Origin: Bacillota bacterium
GTDB lineage: Bacteria > Bacillota > Clostridia > Lachnospirales > Lachnospiraceae
Assembly (NCBI GenBank): GCA_023407575.1
Contig: JAEYLX010000038.1
Location: 1 to 64,000 of the forward strand
Direction: 5' to 3'
Length of the DNA stretch: 64,000 bases
Shown: positions 8,490-16,765 of the stretch, piece by piece
How the letters are laid out: each line of letters starts with the position of its first letter
Numbering within the stretch: the first letter of the stretch is position 1
Notes under the pieces: model-generated
What the model was told of the DNA's origin: nothing
Seen by the model: the letters and a program-made list of their open reading frames with translations, nothing else
The model's database searches: none
Made by a program: the position numbers and the translations under genes

Positions 8490-9821
8490 CTATGTCACTC
8501 TTCCTATATCTACATGAACCCAGTCGGCTTTTTTATAATAGAAAAGAAATACAACAGAGCTAAGGAACCAGGTTAAAGGATATGCCCAGAATATTACTTG
8601 AATATCTGGAATTATTCTTACCATGATGGTTATGTAGGTGATACGGATTGCACACCAGCAAACTAACATTACTACCATAGGAACGGTGGATTTACCTGCA
8701 CCTCTTAAAACTCCAGCAAGACAGTGAGATAATGCAAGCAGACAAAAAAACAAGGCTTCTGTTCTAGTTTGAAGGACACCATAGGCGATAACCTCCGGTT
8801 GATCATTAAAAAATCGAACCAGAACTGGTGCAAAAAGCCATAATACAACTCCGATTGATTCTGCTAAAAGAACGCCTGTCATTATTCCAAAACGAGCTCC
8901 TTTTTTTGCTCGTTCATATTGCTTTGCTCCAAAATTCTGACTAATAAAGGTAGTTAAAGACACACTGAAGCTTGTGATTGGTAAGAAGGCAAACCCTTCT
9001 AATTTGGAATAACTGCCGCACCCAGCCATGGCATTTGAACCAAAGGAGTTAATATTAGATTGAACAATTACATTTGCAAAGCCTATAACAGAGTTCTGAA
9101 CACCAGTTGGGATACCCATCTTAAGTAGACTGGCTAGCATTCTACGATGTATTTTAATTTGTTTGATTGTAACCCTATGTACTCCGTCCACCCTTAGAAG
9201 TTTTAGAAAACCAAGGATTGCACTAACAAATTGTGCAATTACGGTTGCAATCGCTGAACCACTGATACCAAAATCCAAAATTGCAACAAATAAAATCTCC
9301 AGTATAACATTAATAACGGAGGATGTGATTAGATAATAAAGTGGACTTTTGCTATCTCCCACTGCTTGAAAAATCCCCATGCAAGCATTATACATAACGA
9401 TGGCAATGCCACCAGCAAAATATAATCGAAAATATAAAATAGAATTTGGAAGGACGTCAGCGGGTGTTCCCATCATTCTTAACATCCAAGGTGTAAATAT
9501 CATTCCTGCCGCTGTAATTATTATTCCGGCTATAAACCCAAAGGCAATAGTAGTATGTACTGCAACCGATAGCTCTTTCGTTTCTTTCGCCCCATAATAG
9601 CGTGCGATAATAACACTTGAACCAACAAAGATACCATTGATAAACCCAACAATTAAAAATATTAAACTGCCGGAGGAGCTAACTGCAGCCAGTGCATCTT
9701 TTCCCAAAACATTCCCTACAACCAGAGATGCTACAATCGTGTAAAGCTGCTGAAATAGGTTGCCTAGAAAAATCGGCATTGCAAATAGAATTATTTTTTT
9801 AGATATTTTACCTTCTGTCAC
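8490..9821 (-). CDS. MATE-family multidrug/sodium antiporter
   Basis: Integral membrane protein of 443 residues with about 12 transmembrane helices in two homologous bundles (near 10-200 and 235-430). MPIFLGNLFQQLYTIVASLVVGNVLG at the N-terminus and the second-bundle repeat (MGIPTGVQNSVIGFANVIVQ) are typical of the NorM/DinF superfamily. Such pumps extrude cationic drugs or metabolites in exchange for Na+ or H+. The start is GTG at 9821 with AGGACGG eight bases upstream. It is monocistronic, with a strong terminator downstream. The substrate cannot be predicted. Confidence 0.9.
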   Translation of the reverse strand: MTEGKISKKIILFAMPIFLGNLFQQLYTIVASLVVGNVLGKDALAAVSSSGSLIFLIVGFINGIFVGSSVIIARYYGAKETKELSVAVHTTIAFGFIAGIIITAAGMIFTPWMLRMMGTPADVLPNSILYFRLYFAGGIAIVMYNACMGIFQAVGDSKSPLYYLITSSVINVILEILFVAILDFGISGSAIATVIAQFVSAILGFLKLLRVDGVHRVTIKQIKIHRRMLASLLKMGIPTGVQNSVIGFANVIVQSNINSFGSNAMAGCGSYSKLEGFAFLPITSFSVSLTTFISQNFGAKQYERAKKGARFGIMTGVLLAESIGVVLWLFAPVLVRFFNDQPEVIAYGVLQTRTEALFFCLLALSHCLAGVLRGAGKSTVPMVVMLVCWCAIRITYITIMVRIIPDIQVIFWAYPLTWFLSSVVFLFYYKKADWVHVDIGRVT

Positions 9822-9876
9822 TTTTTTATCCGTCCTGTTCCTTATTTACTTAGTAAATTATTTATCATATTTATTT

Positions 9877-9904
9877 AAACCCAAGCTATAAAACCCTTAG
9901 GTTT
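9877..9904 (-). terminator. Weak terminator-like hairpin
   Basis: AAACCCAAG (9877-9885) and CTTAGGTTT (9896-9904) form an eight-pair stem with one mismatch and a ten-base loop. Minus-strand bases beyond it are only modestly T-rich. It sits 43 bases past the stop of the small membrane protein gene at 9948 and may end that transcript. Confidence 0.35.
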
Positions 9905-9947
9905 CCTTGCTGTTTGGCTCTCGTATCTATTATGGTGAAAACAAACT

Positions 9948-10412
9948 TTAATGTCCTCTCAAATCCATCTCCCAAATGGAACCAAATTCTGCTGATTGAT
10001 AGGAGCAAACAACATAGTATCCAGTAAAGTCATTAATCTTTCTTAGTTTACGATATTCAATGGTGTCATGCTCTAAATATTCACTCTTTAACTGTGGGGT
10101 AGACTGTGCAACTACATCATAATTAGAGTAATATTCCTTTAACTCATTTAAGGATAAATCGCTTTTGATTAAAATGGTAGCTAGATAGTTGATTCCATTC
10201 CCATTGCCATTTAATTTACCGCATACAGATTGCTTCTCTAGGAGCTGCGTTTTGCTGGGTAATGCAATTGCAGTAAGTGTTTTTTCCTGCTTATGTAATA
10301 TGTAGTTATTACCCAGTGGGATAAATGCGAAATAAGTTAACATTAACACAGTAAGTAATAATCCCAGTGTAAAAACAACGATAGTTGTAATTCTACTCAT
10401 TATTTTGCGCAA
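9948..10412 (-). CDS. Hypothetical membrane-anchored extracytoplasmic protein
   Basis: Protein of about 154 residues. One N-terminal transmembrane helix (MSRITTIVVFTLGLLLTVLM, continuing TYFAFIPLG) is followed by a soluble domain of about 110 residues. GGGAGG lies six bases before a TTG codon at 10412, while the first ATG is too far away, so TTG is the likely start. The gene follows the flavin oxidoreductase by 28 bases and is probably cotranscribed with it. No domain is recognised. The segment SLNELKEYYSNYDV suggests a compact alpha/beta fold outside the cell. Confidence 0.6.
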   Translation of the reverse strand: MRKIMSRITTIVVFTLGLLLTVLMLTYFAFIPLGNNYILHKQEKTLTAIALPSKTQLLEKQSVCGKLNGNGNGINYLATILIKSDLSLNELKEYYSNYDVVAQSTPQLKSEYLEHDTIEYRKLRKINDFTGYYVVCSYQSAEFGSIWEMDLRGH

Positions 10413-10440
10413 TCTACACCTCCCGATAATTGGTCTGGAT

Positions 10441-11148
10441 TTAGAAACCAAGAAATACGTCTCTTTTAATATTCTTCTTAGTAATCCCGTTTTTAATTAA
10501 ATATTTTTCCACTTCTTTCACCATTGATTTAGAACCAACAATATAAAACAATGCATCCTCCTGATGTTTATCAATTAACGCTTTTATTTTCTCATTCCTA
10601 ATTACCCGATCCTTTGTATAAATAATGCTCAATAAATTTAACTCAACAAGCTTATTCAATTCTTTATTATATATAAATTCTCCTTTTGTATCCATATATA
10701 ATAATTGACTATCATTAAAAGCTTCTTCGTCATTCAATAACATATCATGAAAGATCGCTCTATATGGTGTTATTCCTATTCCACCAGCTATAAATAGTTT
10801 TGGCTTATTATTTGGCGTATAGAATGCTCCAACCGGCCCTCTCATTGTAACCTTCATTCCAGGTTCAAGGAGTAACAGTGCTTGCTTAAATTCGCTTGGT
10901 TCCTTACCAATTCTGGTCGTAATCTTAATATAACCCTCACTTGGAATAGATGCAATACTAAAAGCTCTTGTTGGTCTATTAATTTTTTTGTGTACTATAG
11001 TAAAAATTCCATGTTGGCCGGCCTTCCAGCTTTGCTGGGAATCTACTTCGAAAATAAAGGTATAAACATCTCCAACTTCATGATATTTTTCTTTAAAATA
11101 TATTTCTTTAGGCTTAAATACTGATAAAATACTATTTATTAAACTCAT
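10441..11148 (-). CDS. FAD-dependent ferredoxin reductase-like oxidoreductase
   Basis: Flavoprotein of 235 residues of the ferredoxin-NADP+ reductase superfamily. Residues 1-100 form the FAD-binding barrel with TRAFSIAS (the RxxS flavin motif). Residues 105-235 form the NAD(P)-binding domain with LFIAGGIGITPYRA and a final DVFLGF. There is no 2Fe-2S domain and no transmembrane ferric-reductase part, so an unknown partner must accept or donate electrons. GGAGGG seven bases before the ATG at 11148 sets the start. It is followed by the small membrane protein gene, perhaps a functional partner. Confidence 0.82.
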   Translation of the reverse strand: MSLINSILSVFKPKEIYFKEKYHEVGDVYTFIFEVDSQQSWKAGQHGIFTIVHKKINRPTRAFSIASIPSEGYIKITTRIGKEPSEFKQALLLLEPGMKVTMRGPVGAFYTPNNKPKLFIAGGIGITPYRAIFHDMLLNDEEAFNDSQLLYMDTKGEFIYNKELNKLVELNLLSIIYTKDRVIRNEKIKALIDKHQEDALFYIVGSKSMVKEVEKYLIKNGITKKNIKRDVFLGF

Positions 11149-11205
11149 ACTTGGACCCTCCATTCATAATAAATTCAACTAATCATAGTACCGTTCAATA
11201 ATCCT

Positions 11206-12060
11206 TTATTTAAAGGCATCTACATTTTCTTTTGCAAATTCCTCAAACGTTCGGGGATGCTTGCCTGTTAACTTATAAAAGTCATCTGTTACATCCTTTG
11301 CTGTACCCATCCTTGTCATAAAATACAGTGCTACGGTGACATTCACATATTTCTTGTCAAGGTCACGGTTTTTGATATAATAGCTTCTATATTTTAGAAA
11401 ACCCGGCTTATCATAAATTATCTTTCTACCTGTCAAATTACTTAGAATATCAGCCACTTGATAATAATCTAATGCTTCGGGTCCGGTGATTGTATGTGCG
11501 GTATTCCTATACTTCTCTGCATCATGTAATACCGAAGCTACAGCCAGACCAATATCCGCAGTATCAATGAAGCTGGTTTTACTCTTTCCAGCGGGGACAA
11601 ATATTTTATTCTGTTCTTTAATTTCGTTGGAATGTATACCGGATACATTTTGCATAAAGAAGCCTGGTCTTATATGAGCAAAAGGAATACCCTTCTCTTC
11701 AATATACTTTTCTATTTTATGGTGAGGGGGGATGGTATTATTTTCAACTCCCATGAGAGATAAAAAAGATATAAGTTTTATATTATGCTTTTGCGCTGCG
11801 TCAATAAAGGGATACAGATCTTCCGGCTTGCCTAGATGAGGGGGGCGCATCAAAAATATTCGGTCTATATCTTTCAGTGCATTTTGAAAGGTTTGCTGTT
11901 TTGTTAAGTCCAAATAAACTGCTTTAATTTCATCTCCAAAACGTGCTTTCAGCTTTGTTGTATCTGTGCCTGCGGCGACAACCTCCTCTCCCATTTTAAT
12001 TAATTCTTTTATAACAAAGGAACCTACATTCCCTGATGCACCTGTAACAAGTATTTTCAT
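11206..12060 (-). CDS. NmrA-like NAD(P)-binding oxidoreductase
   Basis: Atypical short-chain dehydrogenase of 284 residues. It begins ILVTGASGNVGSFV, a GxxGxxG Rossmann motif, and continues with the NmrA-type core (HIRPGFFMQN, ITGPEALDYYQVADILS, KHPRTFEEFAKEN). Relatives include quinone or azo reductases (YtfG/QorB type) and redox-sensing regulators. The canonical YxxxK pair is not obvious, as in most NmrA proteins. The start codon directly abuts the stop of the MarR gene, so the two form one operon and the MarR protein probably controls this enzyme in response to a quinone or other electrophile. Confidence 0.82.
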   Translation of the reverse strand: MKILVTGASGNVGSFVIKELIKMGEEVVAAGTDTTKLKARFGDEIKAVYLDLTKQQTFQNALKDIDRIFLMRPPHLGKPEDLYPFIDAAQKHNIKLISFLSLMGVENNTIPPHHKIEKYIEEKGIPFAHIRPGFFMQNVSGIHSNEIKEQNKIFVPAGKSKTSFIDTADIGLAVASVLHDAEKYRNTAHTITGPEALDYYQVADILSNLTGRKIIYDKPGFLKYRSYYIKNRDLDKKYVNVTVALYFMTRMGTAKDVTDDFYKLTGKHPRTFEEFAKENVDAFK

Positions 12061-12483
12061 TTATTTCACCTCTGCTAATATGTTATTTGCCTTTTCCAAC
12101 AATTCAATTAATTTAGTAAACGCTTCGATCCCCATCTTTTCATTCAGTAACTCCATTGATTTAAAATACTCATCAAATGTTATTTCAACCAAATTCTTAC
12201 CTTCTTCTGTTGTCTTAAGAGTATAACTTCTACCATCTTCTAAGGTGGGTTCTTTTGTCATATATTCCTTTTTAATTAGTACATTGATTATTGCTGTAAC
12301 TGAGGGCTTTGTAATTTTAAAAAATTGGCTGATCATTATTGGCGTAACTGGTGTATTTTGTTTTTGTATAAATATTAGAACACCCATTTCACTTGCTCTA
12401 ATCGGAAGATCTCGTTTGGTATTCATATATAATCGGCAAAACATACCTACGATATCAGCGCTTTTAATAAGGTTATTTTCCAT
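12061..12483 (-). CDS. MarR-family transcriptional regulator
   Basis: Winged-helix dimer of 140 residues. The wHTH core runs from about 35 to 100 (ISQFFKITKPSVTAIINVLIKKEYMTKEP, then EDGRSYTLKTTEEGK, the DxR wing motif). ATG 12483 has GGAGG four bases upstream. It is the first gene of a two-gene operon with the NmrA-like oxidoreductase. A 21-bp palindrome lies just downstream of a consensus promoter, so it most likely represses itself and its partner. The ligand is unknown. Confidence 0.88.
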   Translation of the reverse strand: MENNLIKSADIVGMFCRLYMNTKRDLPIRASEMGVLIFIQKQNTPVTPIMISQFFKITKPSVTAIINVLIKKEYMTKEPTLEDGRSYTLKTTEEGKNLVEITFDEYFKSMELLNEKMGIEAFTKLIELLEKANNILAEVK

Positions 12484-12494
12484 ACATCCTCCAT

Positions 12495-12544
12495 ATAGTT
12501 AGTTAGACTAACTATATTATAAATTCTATGCATGTATATGTCAA
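12495..12544 (-). promoter_or_regulatory. Consensus promoter and palindromic operator of the MarR-NmrA operon
   Basis: On the minus strand TTGACA (12539-12544), 17 bp, TATAAT (12516-12521). ATAGTTAG-N5-CTAACTAT (12495-12515), a perfect 8-bp inverted repeat, follows immediately and covers the expected transcription start. This geometry is classic for MarR autorepression. Confidence 0.8.
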
Positions 12545-12783
12545 TAAATACAATAAGTTATACGACAAGTCACTTCATCTGTCCATTATGAAAGCTAAAA
12601 GCACCGAACCATCTTTACCGTCCAAGTATTCATAAACTATCTTTTTCTTGAATTCAAATGAATATTTTGCCATAGAAAAACCGACCTCCTTATTATTAGA
12701 TTTTTTTGATATATACCCAGTTTTCTGAACAAAACTAGCAAAGTACATATCATTTTTGGTCTAACTTTTCGGAGGTCGGTTCA
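12541..12783 (-). mobile_element. 5' remnant of a second IS3-family element
   Basis: Read on the minus strand from 12783, TGAACCGACCTCCGAAAAGT followed by TAGACC is an IS3-like left terminal repeat. A ribosome site and the first codons of an OrfA-like frame follow, then similarity ends at about 12575. AACCGACCTCC also recurs in inverse at about 12679-12689. The terminal sequence differs from the element at the window start, so this is a different IS. The rest of the element is gone. Confidence 0.6.
12575..12673 (-). pseudogene. Truncated IS3-family OrfA
   Basis: A 32-codon frame starts MAKYSFEFKKKIVYEYLDG, the usual beginning of an IS3-family OrfA helix-turn-helix protein (about 100 residues when intact). 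It then loses similarity and stops. The Shine-Dalgarno site GGAGG lies 11 bases upstream. With the IS terminus just upstream it is clearly a decayed transposase start. Confidence 0.65.
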
Positions 12784-12820
12784 TAGTTTACAAGTTATTA
12801 GGTGTTTATTAGTTACAAGT

Positions 12821-14863
12821 TTATTTTACTTTTAAATTAATATAGGAATAATCACTATATACCTTTGTATTACCAACATATCGATATGCTCTAACTTTAT
12901 AATAATATATTTTACCTTTTATGATACCGGTATTGGTATAAATATTATTTTTGTTTGAGGTTCGGTAAACATAGGTACCATTCTTTGAGGTGGCTCGATA
13001 TATTTCATAACCACTTGCACCACTTATCGCTTTCCAGGAAAGCTGTATTTTGCTGTTCTTATTATAATATATATAAGCTGAAGGTGTAGCTAACACTGGC
13101 TTAGCAGATAATATATTGGAGTAGTTACCATAAACCTTTGTAGAGTCAACATAATTATAGGCTCTTACTTTATAATAATAGGTCTTACCTGTGGCGAGAT
13201 TTGTATCTGTAAAGTTTAAGGTTCTTGTTGTTGCTATATCCGTATAGGTACCATTCTTTGAAGTAGATCGATATACTTTATAGCCATAGGCATTGGGTGC
13301 GGCACTCCAGGAAACTTTTACTTTATTATATGAGATAGGATTTACAGTAATGGTACCTGATATCTTAAAAATCTCGCTAACATCCTTTAAATCGGTATGA
13401 TAGAAAAATGCTGTTGCGTCAGTTAACCTTGTACTAAAGATAGTTCTGGTATGAAGAACTGTACCATAGATATTCGCTTGATTATCACATATAGTCATAA
13501 GCGTCTTTTCTTTATTGGCCCATCCCATAAATATAAATACATGGGTTGCATGTCCACCCACTAAGTTGCCATACTTGTCAGTCGTAAATCCGATATCACC
13601 AGGTTGTAACAGGTTAAGGTCCAATTCCCTTTTCCAGCCCCTTGCAGCTAAATGACTGTCAACTTGATTTGTTCTTGAGGTTGCATTAGGAATATTCATA
13701 CCTAATCTTCTAAACGCTTCACTTACTGTGTAGGCACAATTATTTGAAATAATGCCATTATGTAATTCTATTGCTCTTGCCAGAACACTATTTCTATTTT
13801 CTAAGCTAGACATATATAGAAACAGGCTGGAACCTATACTTTTATCCAGAGTTTTTGCAGTTATGCTAGGGGTAAATTCACTATAATTTACTTTCTCATT
13901 TGTAGATTGATAGGCTCTTACTTTGTAGTAATAGATGGACCCAGTTTTTAAGCCAATGTCACTAAATTCATTCAGTTGGACGGTAGCTATTTTAACATAT
14001 TCACCGTTGATTGAACCTGACCGATAAACCTCATAACCGGTTGCTTCAGATACGGTAGACCAATTCACTTTAACAGCATCATAATTTTGAGCTACAGCAA
14101 ACTCACCGCTTGGTACTGTTAAATCAGAAACAATAACATTACAGCTTGCTGTAAATCCTCCATCTTCTGTGGTTACGCTTATAATAGCATTTCCCGCCAT
14201 AATAGCACTGATTATACCTGCTTCAGTAACGGTTATTACTTCTGGATTACTACTTGTCCAAATAATTTTTTGATTCGTAGCATTTGAGGGACTTAAGGTT
14301 GGTAATAAGCTTATGCTTTCACCTTGTAGTAAGGTCACAGAAGATTTATCTAACGTAATTCCTGTTACTAATACAAAATCAGGGATTGGTGTGATTTCCG
14401 GTTCGGTTATAAAGGATTCTGTTATAAAACCATTCCAAGGATTACTAAAACCAATTTTGTTCACATCATAATAAATCTTAAATTCTGATGAACTGCTACT
14501 AAAGACTTGTGCGCCAATGGTTGGTGCATTTCCCAAAAACTTTACGCTTTTTAAATTAGGACAATAGCTTAAAGCATTGTCTCCTATGTAAACTACACTC
14601 TCTGGTATCACTAGGTTTGTTATAGTTTGGTTAGCGTAAAACGCATACATATTTATTCCCACTACAACCTGTCCATAAATCTCTCCAGGAATTGTAAGGT
14701 CTGTTTCAGTACCATAGTAACCGGTAATTGTAATACCATTTTCACTTGCCTCATATGTAAAATTACTTACATCAGCATAGGCTGTTTGGTGTGAAAACAA
14801 TAGGAAGATTAATGTAGCTACTGAAATAAAAATAAGATTAGACTTTGCTTTTGTAATTTTCAA
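12821..14863 (-). CDS. Secreted BspA-like LRR / Big_2 / FN3 protein with NlpC/P60-like domain
   Basis: Modular surface or secreted protein of 680 residues. A signal peptide ends near HQTAYADV. Order: an LRR_5 segment (about 40-140, ITNLVIPESVVYIGDNALS), a Big_2 Ig-like domain (about 165-245, VTLLQGESISLLPTLSPSNA), an FN3 domain (about 250-340), a putative NlpC/P60- or CHAP-like domain (about 350-495, with NCAYTVSEAFRRLG, LQPGDIGF and GHATHVFIFMGW) and two FN3 domains to the end. Cys and His in the middle domain fit a cell-wall amidase/peptidase, but the assignment is inference. AAGGAG eight bases before TTG (14863) supports that start over the upstream GTG. No partner genes. Confidence 0.78.
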   Translation of the reverse strand: MKITKAKSNLIFISVATLIFLLFSHQTAYADVSNFTYEASENGITITGYYGTETDLTIPGEIYGQVVVGINMYAFYANQTITNLVIPESVVYIGDNALSYCPNLKSVKFLGNAPTIGAQVFSSSSSEFKIYYDVNKIGFSNPWNGFITESFITEPEITPIPDFVLVTGITLDKSSVTLLQGESISLLPTLSPSNATNQKIIWTSSNPEVITVTEAGIISAIMAGNAIISVTTEDGGFTASCNVIVSDLTVPSGEFAVAQNYDAVKVNWSTVSEATGYEVYRSGSINGEYVKIATVQLNEFSDIGLKTGSIYYYKVRAYQSTNEKVNYSEFTPSITAKTLDKSIGSSLFLYMSSLENRNSVLARAIELHNGIISNNCAYTVSEAFRRLGMNIPNATSRTNQVDSHLAARGWKRELDLNLLQPGDIGFTTDKYGNLVGGHATHVFIFMGWANKEKTLMTICDNQANIYGTVLHTRTIFSTRLTDATAFFYHTDLKDVSEIFKISGTITVNPISYNKVKVSWSAAPNAYGYKVYRSTSKNGTYTDIATTRTLNFTDTNLATGKTYYYKVRAYNYVDSTKVYGNYSNILSAKPVLATPSAYIYYNKNSKIQLSWKAISGASGYEIYRATSKNGTYVYRTSNKNNIYTNTGIIKGKIYYYKVRAYRYVGNTKVYSDYSYINLKVK

Positions 14864-15044
14864 TGATTGCACTCCTTATCGTAGGTATAAATACATTATC
14901 GCATAAACCTTCCATTAATTTAACAAGTAAAATTTACCATTTATTATAACTTTTATTATGTAAATACATTACTTTACGAATGAAAAATACATGATCTTTC
15001 ATAGGCAAAACTGGAAGTAACACACGATATGAACTTATCTTAAA

Positions 15045-15074
15045 AAATCAGAGGTTATGAAATACCTCTGATTT
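15045..15074 (-). terminator. Rho-independent terminator of the GyrI-like gene
   Basis: AAATCAGAGGT (15045-15055) pairs with ACCTCTGATTT (15064-15074) over an eight-base loop. TTTTTT follows on the minus strand, 40 bases past the stop codon at 15115. Confidence 0.8.
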
Positions 15075-15114
15075 AACATAACATTTTATAGTTTCTGAGG
15101 ATAATAAAAACCTA

Positions 15115-15738
15115 TTATGAATACTTACTTACATGAAACCGAAGCACAGTTTTCAATTTACTACTCTCAGTCTTCCTGGGATCTGAAAGATATATTTCCC
15201 TATGAGTAAGGCAACTTCTGCTATAACCACTCTCAGCACAATACTGTTTCATAATATTAAAACTTGCGGGTTCCTCATCATACGCTCCTAAATGAAGCAT
15301 TTGACAACATAATCCTTCGTTGATTGTCTCAATTTTAATTTTATCAAGATAATCATTCGGCTTTTTCTTCTTTACTTCTAAGATAAACCTCTCAAATAAT
15401 TCTCTGGTTAAAAAATCCGGTTGTCGAATCATAACAGAGTAAGCAAAGTTGCTTTTATCTGTTAATGGTTTCCTCTTATCGACCAAATCCCAGACACCTT
15501 CTAAGGGAAAGACGGTGTAGTCATAATATCCGGTTGGGATTTCTTTGCTCTTATAGGACATTTTCACTGTATAACTGAAGCCATAGAGTGCTTGTGTTGC
15601 CAGTGCAAATTCATCACCATTTGGGTCACCCTCACCTTGAATTATAGCGAAAGTCATGGAAGGCACGTCTATAATAACTGGTTTATTCTTTGGTAAATAC
15701 AAATCTTTATAATCCTTTTTATAATCTAACTTATCCAT
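15115..15738 (-). CDS. GyrI-like small-molecule-binding domain protein
   Basis: Cytosolic protein of 207 residues of the stand-alone GyrI-like family (COG4832 type). Recognisable parts are the opening DKLDYKKDYKDLY, the core FAIIQGEGDPNGDEFALATQALYGFSY, and GLCCQMLHLGAYDEEPAS. The SHS2/GyrI fold binds hydrophobic small molecules; some relatives hydrolyse or sequester toxic compounds. No DNA-binding domain is fused. Start ATG 15738 has GGAGG six bases upstream. It is a single gene with its own terminator. The ligand is unknown. Confidence 0.8.
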   Translation of the reverse strand: MDKLDYKKDYKDLYLPKNKPVIIDVPSMTFAIIQGEGDPNGDEFALATQALYGFSYTVKMSYKSKEIPTGYYDYTVFPLEGVWDLVDKRKPLTDKSNFAYSVMIRQPDFLTRELFERFILEVKKKKPNDYLDKIKIETINEGLCCQMLHLGAYDEEPASFNIMKQYCAESGYSRSCLTHREIYLSDPRKTESSKLKTVLRFHVSKYS

Positions 15739-15810
15739 CCTGTTCCTCCATTCGCAATCATATAAAACTTAGATATCTTTTTAGCTATCTTATTATTTAT
15801 CTTTAACCAA

Positions 15811-16110
15811 TTAATCCTTTTCTATTTTATACTGCCAATTCCGGTCCCCATGATAAATCATTCTTTTATTCATGCCGCCATCTATGGTTAATGTTTCACC
15901 GGTAATAAAATCCTGATTACACAAATAAAGGACCATATTAGAAATATCTTTTGGGCAACCTACTTTGCCAGCTGGAATTGCAGCCTTATCTGCTTGGCTA
16001 AAGTCATCCTCTTCATTTACATTAATCCAACCGGGAGCAATGCAATTTACTAATCAGATCTGTTTACCAATACCGTGCCTGCCTCCAGTTACTTGGATAG
16101 CTCTATTCAT
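15811..16110 (-). pseudogene. Short-chain dehydrogenase/reductase with internal deletion and stop
   Basis: A frame starting at ATG 16110 with AAGGAG seven bases upstream reads MNRAIQVTGGRHGIGKQI and then meets TGA. In the same frame it resumes LVNCIAPGWI..., PKDISNMVLYL and ITGETLTIDGGMN. These are the N-terminal TGxxxGIG cofactor motif and the C-terminal NxxxPG and GGx motifs of a 3-oxoacyl-ACP reductase-like SDR. The central 120-130 residues with the Ser-Tyr-Lys catalytic residues are missing. It is therefore a deletion pseudogene. The rest of 15739-16355 shows no gene. Confidence 0.8.
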
Positions 16111-16355
16111 ATACGGACTCCTTCTCAACTTTTTCCTTACTATTATTAATAAATCCATATTAATTTCAATTGTCAAAAATATGATGAAGCCTTTGATTAA
16201 ATTGTATCATACCTGTAAGTATAACACCATACAATACCAAATTATATTCATATAGGATAACTACAGTCATTATATAGTTCTTTCTAATTCGTAAAGCAAA
16301 CCAAGACCTCTATTAAATAACCAAGGTTCCTATCTTGTATCATAACTGCTTTACT

Positions 16356-16763
16356 CTAGTTGGTTTTATTAAGTCTAAGTTTTTCAACTAATTTAAATAT
16401 ATTAGTCTTTATCTTATCAATTACTAATTCAAATTCCTCATCACTTTTACCGCTGGGGTCATCGAGGTCCCAGTCATATCTTTCTTTACAAGGAAGATAT
16501 GGACAAACTACATTACACCCCATAGTTATTACGATATCAACCGGTGGTATTTCCTCTAAAAGTTTAGAATGCTGTGTGGCCTCCATGTCAATATTAAAAA
16601 GCAGTTTCATCAACCTTACGGCATCCTGGTTAATATGAGGTTTTGTTTCCGTCCCTGCAGAATAGCATTCGAAAATCCCGGAACCATAATACTTTCCAAG
16701 TGCTTCGGCTATTTGACTACGGCAGGAATTATGAACACAGATAAAAGCTACTTTTGGCAACAT
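16356..16763 (-). CDS. arsC: Arsenate reductase, low-molecular-weight phosphatase type
   Basis: Cytosolic enzyme of 135 residues that reduces arsenate to arsenite for export. The phosphatase-like loop CVHNSCRS (Cys8) and the resolving cysteines in GCNVVCPYLPC (about 81-89) match the thioredoxin-coupled ArsC family of Gram-positive bacteria. DLDDPSGKSDEEF is also typical. It starts two bases after the Acr3 stop codon and is the last gene of the arsR-acr3-arsC operon. Confidence 0.93.
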   Translation of the reverse strand: MLPKVAFICVHNSCRSQIAEALGKYYGSGIFECYSAGTETKPHINQDAVRLMKLLFNIDMEATQHSKLLEEIPPVDIVITMGCNVVCPYLPCKERYDWDLDDPSGKSDEEFELVIDKIKTNIFKLVEKLRLNKTN

Positions 16764-16765
16764 AA

